A stretch of 64,000 nucleotides of DNA. It comes from an uncultured Holophaga sp. (lineage in GTDB: Bacteria; Acidobacteriota; Holophagae; Holophagales; Holophagaceae). The position numbers were made by a program, and so were the translations under genes. Below are positions 58,654 to 64,000 of this stretch, piece by piece. Below the pieces are notes generated by a model. It was not told where the DNA came from, made no database searches, and saw only the letters and a program-made list of their open reading frames with translations. Location: assembly GCF_963677305.1 (NCBI RefSeq), contig NZ_OY781925.1, forward strand, positions 2,271,501 through 2,335,500. The letters run 5' to 3'. The first letter of the stretch is position 1, and each line of letters starts with the position of its first letter.

Positions 58654-60342
58654 ATGCGTTCAGACATCATCAAGAAGGGCCTGGAGCGGGCCGGCCACCG
58701 CAGCCTCCTGCGGGCTGCCGGCGTCAAGGAAGAGGACTTCGGCAAGCCCTTCATCGGCATCGCCAATTCCTACACCGATATCGTCCCTGGTCACGTGCAC
58801 CTCAGCAAGTACGCCGCTGACCTCAAGGAGATGATCATCGAACTGGGGGGCGTGCCCTTCGAGTTCAACACCATCGCCGTGGATGACGGCATCGCCATGG
58901 GCCACGCCGGCATGCGCTTCTCCCTGCCCAGCCGCGAGCTCATTGCCGATGCGGTCGAGACCATGGCCATGGCCCACTGCTTCGACGCCATGATCTGCAT
59001 CCCCAACTGCGACAAGATCACCCCCGGCATGATCATGGGCGCCCTGCGCGTCAACATCCCCACTGTCTTCCTGACCGGCGGCCCCATGATGGCCGGCAAG
59101 AAGGCCGATGGCACCGCCGCCGACTTGATCAGCGTCTTCGAGGGCGTCGGCAAGGTGCAGAGCGGTGAGTGGACCGAGGAGCAGCTGGCCTCCCTCGAGA
59201 GCACCGCCTGCCCCACCTGCGGCTCCTGCTCCGGGATGTTCACCGCCAACTCCATGAACTGCCTCCTGGAGGCCATCGGCCTTGGCCTGCCCGGCAACGG
59301 CACCATCCCCGCCGTGGACCCCCGCCGCAAGGAGCTCATGCGCCGTGCGGCCGAACAGGTCTTCGAGGTGCTCAAGCGCGACATCAAGCCCCGGGACCTC
59401 GTGACCAAGGAGAGCCTGGACAACGCCTACGTCCTCGACATGGCCATGGGCGGCTCCACCAACACCGTGCTCCACGGCCTCGCCATCGCCCAGGAGGCCG
59501 GCTTCAGCTACCCCCTGGAGCGCCTGAACGAGCTCTCCGCCGCCACCCCCTGCATCTGCAAGGTGGCCCCCTCGGTGCCTGACATCCACATCCAGAACGT
59601 GGACGCCGCCGGCGGCATCAGCGCCATCCTGGCCGAGGTCGCCAAGAAGCCCGGCCTCCTGAACCTGGACGCCATGACCGTCACCGGCAAGACCCTGGGC
59701 GAGAACATCGCCGGGCTCTCCAGCAAGGATGCCCGCGTCATCCGCACCGTCGAGAATCCCTACACCGTGGACGGCGGCCTGGCGGTGCTCACCGGCAACA
59801 TCGCCCCCAACGGCGGCGTGGTGAAGAGCGCCGGCGTGGACGCTTCCTGCTTCGTGTTTGAGGGCGAGGCCATCGTCTTCGAGAGCGAGAACGACTGCCT
59901 CCTGGCCCTGGCCAAGCGCGAAGTGAAGCCCGGTCACGTCGTCGTGATCCGCTACGAAGGCCCCAAGGGCGGCCCCGGCATGCCCGAAATGCTCTCCCCC
60001 ACCTCCATGATCAAGGGCCAGGGCCTGGGCAAGCAGGTGGCCCTCATCACCGACGGCCGCTTCTCCGGTGGCACCGCAGGCCTCTGCATCGGCCACGTGA
60101 GCCCCGAGGCCGCCGAGGGTGGCCCCATCGGCCTCATCAAGACCGGCGACCGCATCAAGATCGACATCCCCAGCCGCACCATGAACCTGCTGGTGGACGA
60201 TGCCGAGCTGGCCAAGCGCAAGACCGCCTGGGTCAAGCCCCCCTTCAAGATCAACAAGGGCTGGCTGGGCCGCTACTCCCGCATGGTCACCAGCGCCAAC
60301 CTCGGCGCTGTCCTGGCCCTGCCCGAGGAAATCGGCAAGTAA
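58654..60342 (+). CDS. ilvD: Dihydroxyacid dehydratase
   Basis: A 562-residue Fe-S enzyme for the third step of isoleucine and valine synthesis. Cluster cysteines lie in NCDKITPGM and [12 protein letters not shown], plus an N-terminal one region before. AAGGAG precedes the ATG. It is divergent from ilvBN and ends at a good terminator. ilvC is not in the window. Confidence 0.97.
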   Translation: MRSDIIKKGLERAGHRSLLRAAGVKEEDFGKPFIGIANSYTDIVPGHVHLSKYAADLKEMIIELGGVPFEFNTIAVDDGIAMGHAGMRFSLPSRELIADAVETMAMAHCFDAMICIPNCDKITPGMIMGALRVNIPTVFLTGGPMMAGKKADGTAADLISVFEGVGKVQSGEWTEEQLASLESTACPTCGSCSGMFTANSMNCLLEAIGLGLPGNGTIPAVDPRRKELMRRAAEQVFEVLKRDIKPRDLVTKESLDNAYVLDMAMGGSTNTVLHGLAIAQEAGFSYPLERLNELSAATPCICKVAPSVPDIHIQNVDAAGGISAILAEVAKKPGLLNLDAMTVTGKTLGENIAGLSSKDARVIRTVENPYTVDGGLAVLTGNIAPNGGVVKSAGVDASCFVFEGEAIVFESENDCLLALAKREVKPGHVVVIRYEGPKGGPGMPEMLSPTSMIKGQGLGKQVALITDGRFSGGTAGLCIGHVSPEAAEGGPIGLIKTGDRIKIDIPSRTMNLLVDDAELAKRKTAWVKPPFKINKGWLGRYSRMVTSANLGAVLALPEEIGK

Positions 60343-60366
60343 GGCCGTCATCAACGAACAGGAGAA

Positions 60367-60392
60367 GGGGACCGGGCAGCCGGTCCCCTTTG
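60367..60392 (+). terminator. Terminator after ilvD
   Basis: GGGGACCGG/CCGGTCCCC with loop GCAG, followed by TTTGTC. It borders the stop of the convergent STAS gene. Confidence 0.85.
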
Positions 60393-60785
60393 TCATAGTG
60401 CTCCCAGCCCTTCCCGGATCCAGGCCTCTGCCTCCTGGAGGGTCCTGAAGACCCCCACCTTCCAGGTCCGGTCATGGCTGTAGCCCTGGTACATCCGGGC
60501 CAGGCCATAGAGCAGGGAGCCCGGCACGACCACGGCCATGAAACCGGGGTTGAGCTTCTCCTCACTCTCCCGGGTGACCTTGAGGACCTCCATCAATGAG
60601 CCCAGATCGAACTGGACCCGGCTCACATCCGAGAGGTCCATGATCGCGTGGGTGAGACGGGCGGGATCCGGCAGTTCATCCAGGAAGTTCCGGGCGGCGT
60701 CGAGCATCTCCTGGATGGGGACCTCTCCGTGCCAGATGCGCAGGAGTCCCGTCCCCCCGTGGATGATCTCGGTCGTATAGGACAT
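60393..60785 (-). CDS. STAS/SpoIIAA-like protein downstream of a chemoreceptor
   Basis: A 130-residue protein of the SpoIIAA-like (lipid- or ligand-binding STAS) fold: an N-terminal LLRIWHGEVPIQEMLDAARN strand-helix pair, the central HAIMDLSDVSRVQFDLGSL and the C-terminal VGVFRTLQEAEAWIREGL. The phosphorylated serine of classic SpoIIAA is not obvious. It starts 9 bp after the chemoreceptor stop, so the two are co-transcribed. Its role in signalling is unknown. Confidence 0.78.
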   Translation of the reverse strand: MSYTTEIIHGGTGLLRIWHGEVPIQEMLDAARNFLDELPDPARLTHAIMDLSDVSRVQFDLGSLMEVLKVTRESEEKLNPGFMAVVVPGSLLYGLARMYQGYSHDRTWKVGVFRTLQEAEAWIREGLGAL

Positions 60786-60794
60786 CTCTTCACG

Positions 60795-62375
60795 CTACAG
60801 GTGGAAGCGCTTCATCACTTCGTTCAGGCCCTCCGCCACCCTGGCCAAGTCCTCCGCCGTGGCGGTGATCTCCTGGACCGTGGCGGCCATCTGGTGGGTG
60901 GCCGCCGCATTCTGGCTGAGTTCCTCCAGATTGCGCAACACCTGGTCTCCCACCTCTCTGGAGGTGAGGCTCTGCTCCCGGCTGAGACTGCCTACGGTCC
61001 CGATGCTTGCGGAAATCTGGAGGACCCGGTTCCGGATGCCCTCAAGGCTCTGGATGGTGGAGCCCACATGGCTGACCCCGCCCTCCACGGTCTCCCGGGT
61101 CCGCTCCAGCAGCCCCTCGATGTCCTCGGCACTTGAGCTGCTGCGCTCCGCCAGCTTCCGCACCTCGTCAGCCACCACGGCGAAGCCCTTGCCCATGGCA
61201 CCCGCCTTGGCCGCTTCGATGGCGGCATTCAGGCTCAGGAGGTTCGTCTGCTGGGCGATCTCCTGGATCACCTGGACCGCCTTGGTGATCTGGACCGTGA
61301 CAGCCTGGATCTCGGCCATGCCCCGGGAACTCTCCTGCCCCTCCCGCACACCACTGTCAGCCTCGGCCACAGCCTCCGCCGCCTCAACCCCGGTGCGCCC
61401 CGCATGACCCGCCAGGGTCTCGATGCTGGTGAGGAGGCGCCCGATCCCCTGGTTCATCTCATCGCCGGAGACCTTGAGCCCTTCGCCCGCTTTGGCGATA
61501 TCGGCAATGGTCCGCGCCATCTCGTCGGCGGTCGCCGCCAGCTGGGCACTGCCCGAGGCGGCCCTCTGGGCCTGGTCCCGCACCTCCAGCACCACATCCC
61601 GGAGCGAGGCATTGTAGTCATTGAAGGCCTGGGCCGCCTTGGCGATCTCGTCCTTGCCGTGGAAGCGGATCTCCCGGCTCAGGTCCCCTTCACGAATCCC
61701 GGCGATGAGTTCATCGAGGGGCCGCACCAGCCGGGAGGCGATCCTCAGCGAGAGGACCAGGAGCAGCGCAGCCAGGACGACCATCGCCGCAGAGAGGATA
61801 AGGGTCACCTGGCGTATGCTCCCCTTCACATCATCGGTGTAGACCCCGGTCCCCACGATCCAGCCCCACGCCTCGAACCTCTTGACATAGGAGACCTTGG
61901 GGAAGAGGGTCTTCCCCCTGCCCTGCTTCGTCCACTCATAGTGCAGGTACCCCCCGTCCGGGGCCTGCCCCACCCGATCGAGATCCCGGAAGAGCCCCGC
62001 CACCCTGGGGTCCAGCCCCGCCATGGGCTTGTCCACCAAGGCTCCGTTGGGGTGAGCCAGCACCACCGGCCCCGGCCCCTGGATCCAGAGATAGTTGTCC
62101 CGGTCGAAACGCAACTGGGAGATCAGCTCTTTGGCCCGCTGTTGGGCGAACTCCGCGGTACGACGCCCTGCCCGTACTTCCACCATCTGGTTCTCAAGGA
62201 TCCCCATGGCGGTCTCCACCACATTCCTGGCCCCCTCCTCCTTCGCCGCCAGGACCATCCCGCCCACCCGGGGGAGGACAAAGACGAAGAAGAAGACCAG
62301 GACGACGATCACCGGCGCAAGGCTCAGAGTGATGATCTTCCCGGAGAGGCTCTGGAATCGGGTTCGGAGGGACAT
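60795..62375 (-). CDS. Methyl-accepting chemotaxis protein with Cache sensor
   Basis: A 526-residue chemoreceptor. ATG 62375 ([10 protein letters not shown]) is preferred over an earlier in-frame start without membrane signal. A transmembrane helix lies at about 15-38, a single Cache domain with [10 protein letters not shown] at about 42-185, a second transmembrane helix at about 190-212, HAMP at about 212-265, and the signalling hairpin with its tip near [16 protein letters not shown]. The Cache module senses small organic acids in many bacteria. The ligand is not predictable. Confidence 0.93.
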   Translation of the reverse strand: MSLRTRFQSLSGKIITLSLAPVIVVLVFFFVFVLPRVGGMVLAAKEEGARNVVETAMGILENQMVEVRAGRRTAEFAQQRAKELISQLRFDRDNYLWIQGPGPVVLAHPNGALVDKPMAGLDPRVAGLFRDLDRVGQAPDGGYLHYEWTKQGRGKTLFPKVSYVKRFEAWGWIVGTGVYTDDVKGSIRQVTLILSAAMVVLAALLLVLSLRIASRLVRPLDELIAGIREGDLSREIRFHGKDEIAKAAQAFNDYNASLRDVVLEVRDQAQRAASGSAQLAATADEMARTIADIAKAGEGLKVSGDEMNQGIGRLLTSIETLAGHAGRTGVEAAEAVAEADSGVREGQESSRGMAEIQAVTVQITKAVQVIQEIAQQTNLLSLNAAIEAAKAGAMGKGFAVVADEVRKLAERSSSSAEDIEGLLERTRETVEGGVSHVGSTIQSLEGIRNRVLQISASIGTVGSLSREQSLTSREVGDQVLRNLEELSQNAAATHQMAATVQEITATAEDLARVAEGLNEVMKRFHL

Positions 62376-62488
62376 GGGCACCTCAGAGAAGGCATCGGTC
62401 TCTCCCCCGACGGAGGTGAATACCAAGCTGCCCTTCCCTCCCGCTGGCATCCTATAGTCAAAGGGGGTACCGCCCCCAACCGAGAACC

Positions 62489-62887
62489 ATGCCGCTTCCC
62501 TACGAATCCCTCACGAGCCTCATCCTCGAGTCGGCCGCCGAGGTCCACGCCGGACTCGGCCCCGGCTACCAGGCGCCTGTCTACGAGGCGGCCCTCTTCC
62601 TGGCCCTCCGGGAGCGGGGACTCCGGGTGGAGAAACAGGCGCTCATCCAGGTCTTCTACCGCGACCACCTGGTGGGCACCCATGTGGTGGACCTTCTCGT
62701 CTCAGGGGAGATCGCCCTGGCCATCCGGATCGAGGGCCCACTCAACGAGCAGCAGATCAACCGCACCCTCAACCACCTGAAGGCCTCCCGCAAGCCCGTG
62801 GGCATCTGCCTGGACTTCGGCGGGCCGAAGCTGGAGTGGAGGCGGCTCTTCAACCGCCCGGGGCCCGATCCTGGAGATGGCATCTGA
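62489..62887 (+). CDS. GxxExxY family protein
   Basis: A 132-residue member of the GxxExxY family (PD-(D/E)xK-like fold, function unknown). The name motif here reads [13 protein letters not shown], so the Glu of the family name is replaced by Gln-Ala (usual form GLLESVY). [21 protein letters not shown] is the conserved core, ending [18 protein letters not shown]. If the fold is nuclease-like, this copy may be inactive. It overlaps or nearly touches mnmA. Confidence 0.82.
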   Translation: MPLPYESLTSLILESAAEVHAGLGPGYQAPVYEAALFLALRERGLRVEKQALIQVFYRDHLVGTHVVDLLVSGEIALAIRIEGPLNEQQINRTLNHLKASRKPVGICLDFGGPKLEWRRLFNRPGPDPGDGI

Positions 62888-62888
62888 G

Positions 62889-63959
62889 ATGAATGACCGC
62901 ATTGTCGTGGCCATGAGCGGGGGCGTGGACTCCAGTCTGGCTGCAGCCCTCCTGACCCGCGAAGGACACAGCCTCATCGGGGTGACCCTCCAGCTTCGCC
63001 CCTGCGATGACCGCATGTCCAGCCGCTCCTGCTGCTCCATGGACGCCATCGCCCAGGCCCGGGCGGTGGCCGGGGTCCTGGGCATCCCCCACTACGTCCT
63101 GGACTGCCGCACCGACTTCGAGGCCAAGGTGCTGAAGCCCGCCTGGGAGGACTATCTCCGGGGTCGCACCCCCAGCCCCTGCCTCCACTGCAACCGTGAG
63201 ATCAAGTTCGGCATGCTGCTGGACTTCGCCCGCCGTCTGGGCGCAGACCGCATCGCCTCCGGACACTACGCCAGGCTGGTGCAGGAGGGCCCTGAGCCCC
63301 GCCTCCTCCGGGGCGTGGATCGCCAGAAGGACCAGTCCTACTTCCTCTCCGGCCTGGACCTGGAGGCTCTGCGCCACCTCATCCTGCCCCTGGGGGGCTT
63401 CACCAAGGCCGAGGTGCGCCGCATGGCCACGGAACTGGGCCTGCCCACAGCCCAGCGCCAGGAGAGCCAGGATGCCTGCCTGGTCTACGAGGGCATGAGC
63501 TTTCCCGAATCCCTGGAGGCCAAGTACGGGGCCCCAGGCGGGGATGGCAGCTTTGTGGACACCCGAGGCCGGGTCCTGGGGACCCATCGCGGGCTTCACC
63601 GGTACACCATCGGCCAGCGCCGCGGCCTGGGGATCGCCCTGGGCAGGCCCGCCCATGTCGTCCGCCTGGATGCGGAGCGGAACCAGGTGGTGCTGAGCAC
63701 AGAACCCGCTGAGCTCCAGAGCATCGGGCTGCTGGCCAGCGACCTCCATTGGCTGACGGCCCCTCCGGATCACGCCCTGGTCCAGATACGTTCCCGCCAC
63801 GCCGCGGCACCAGCCACCCTGGAGCATCTGCCCGACGGGCACTGTCGCGTCCGATTCGAGTCCCCCCAGAGCGCCGTCACCCCGGGACAGGCCGTGGCGT
63901 TCTACGCGGGGGACCGATTGCTGGGTGGGGGCTGGATCGAGAGAGCAGGCTTTGACTAA
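62889..63959 (+). CDS. mnmA: tRNA-specific 2-thiouridylase
   Basis: Adds sulfur to U34 of Lys, Glu and Gln tRNAs. The first in-frame ATG (62877) lies directly on its GGAG, so ATG 62889 (MNDRIVVAMSGG) is preferred; it gives 356 residues. P-loop SGGVDSSLAAALL is at about 10-22, catalytic cysteines are in PCLHCNREIKF and ESQDACLVYEG, and GLHRYTIGQRRGLGIA marks the central domain. The 41 bp after its stop hold nothing recognisable. It would receive sulfur from a cysteine desulfurase such as the one at the left of the window. Confidence 0.96.
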   Translation: MNDRIVVAMSGGVDSSLAAALLTREGHSLIGVTLQLRPCDDRMSSRSCCSMDAIAQARAVAGVLGIPHYVLDCRTDFEAKVLKPAWEDYLRGRTPSPCLHCNREIKFGMLLDFARRLGADRIASGHYARLVQEGPEPRLLRGVDRQKDQSYFLSGLDLEALRHLILPLGGFTKAEVRRMATELGLPTAQRQESQDACLVYEGMSFPESLEAKYGAPGGDGSFVDTRGRVLGTHRGLHRYTIGQRRGLGIALGRPAHVVRLDAERNQVVLSTEPAELQSIGLLASDLHWLTAPPDHALVQIRSRHAAAPATLEHLPDGHCRVRFESPQSAVTPGQAVAFYAGDRLLGGGWIERAGFD

Positions 63960-64000
63960 GGGGTCGTCAAGCTGCAGTCATCAGTCATCAAATGGCTCAT

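Noticed and set aside
56690..58834. A 714-codon plus-strand frame across ilvB and its leader
   Set aside because: It is antisense to ilvB and runs into ilvD in another frame.

Overview
The window is a GC-rich, densely packed bacterial chromosome segment with no rRNA, tRNA or CRISPR array that I could find. Its gene content points to a strict anaerobe or fermenter. It carries a four-subunit 2-oxoacid:ferredoxin oxidoreductase, a sensory-type [FeFe]-hydrogenase homologue with Rex, rubredoxin plus an A-type flavoprotein, a membrane pyrophosphatase, and a corrinoid methyltransferase pair beside an aromatic-acid transporter and a tannase/feruloyl esterase. That combination best fits the Holophagaceae (Acidobacteriota: Holophaga/Geothrix-like, the former known for O-demethylating methoxylated aromatics). 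The taxonomic call is an inference; no marker gene in the window fixes it.

Layout. 1-4.7 kb: a truncated PAS-like gene, a cysteine desulfurase, the yqeY-proS-hypothetical minus-strand operon, and cheX. 4.7-11.2 kb: one minus-strand run, thrC-apgM-rex-[2Fe-2S] protein-hydS-PP2C phosphatase, joining threonine synthesis to redox sensing. 11.3-13.6 kb: a small unknown protein, a processive family 2 glycosyltransferase, and an orphan FlhB C-terminal-domain protein. 13.6-16.6 kb: an accessory island. It holds the tail of a DUF6484-like gene cut by a complete IS3-type element, then a low-GC lysozyme gene overlapping a gene for a small exported protein, which looks like an effector-immunity pair. 16.6-25.5 kb: UbiA prenyltransferase, M23 peptidase-bactofilin, ruvB, FHA-GAF histidine kinase-ispF, rubredoxin-fprA, trpB2 and ppnP.

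25.7-45.3 kb: energy and amino-acid core. It begins with hppA. A lysine riboswitch then stands in front of a DapE-like M20 hydrolase whose gene overlaps gltB, followed by gltD. leuA-leuB and a 1204-residue flavin/Fe-S/CCG fusion oxidoreductase come next, then porCDAB ending at a very strong terminator. 45.3-47.2 kb: an exported NlpC/P60 peptidase and a convergent VKOR-DsbA oxidative-folding pair. 47.3-56 kb: the aromatic module: tannase lipoprotein, AEC transporter, WbuC-like cupin, IclR regulator, AAHS transporter, UroD-type methyltransferase and corrinoid protein. 56-60.4 kb: branched-chain synthesis, with ilvBN (minus) behind a Leu/Val/Ile-rich leader peptide and attenuator, diverging from ilvD. 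60.4-64 kb: a STAS/SpoIIAA-like protein with a chemoreceptor, a GxxExxY protein, and mnmA.

How it fits together. The esterase and transporter would supply methoxylated aromatic acids to the corrinoid methyltransferase. Reduced ferredoxin would come from the oxidoreductase. Rex and the HydS cluster would report redox state. Three amino-acid pathways carry cis-regulation readable from the DNA: the lysine riboswitch, the ilv attenuator, and possibly a non-orthologous homoserine kinase beside thrC. Several very long open frames antisense to gltB, hppA, ilvD and others are by-products of strong GC bias at third codon positions and are left out.
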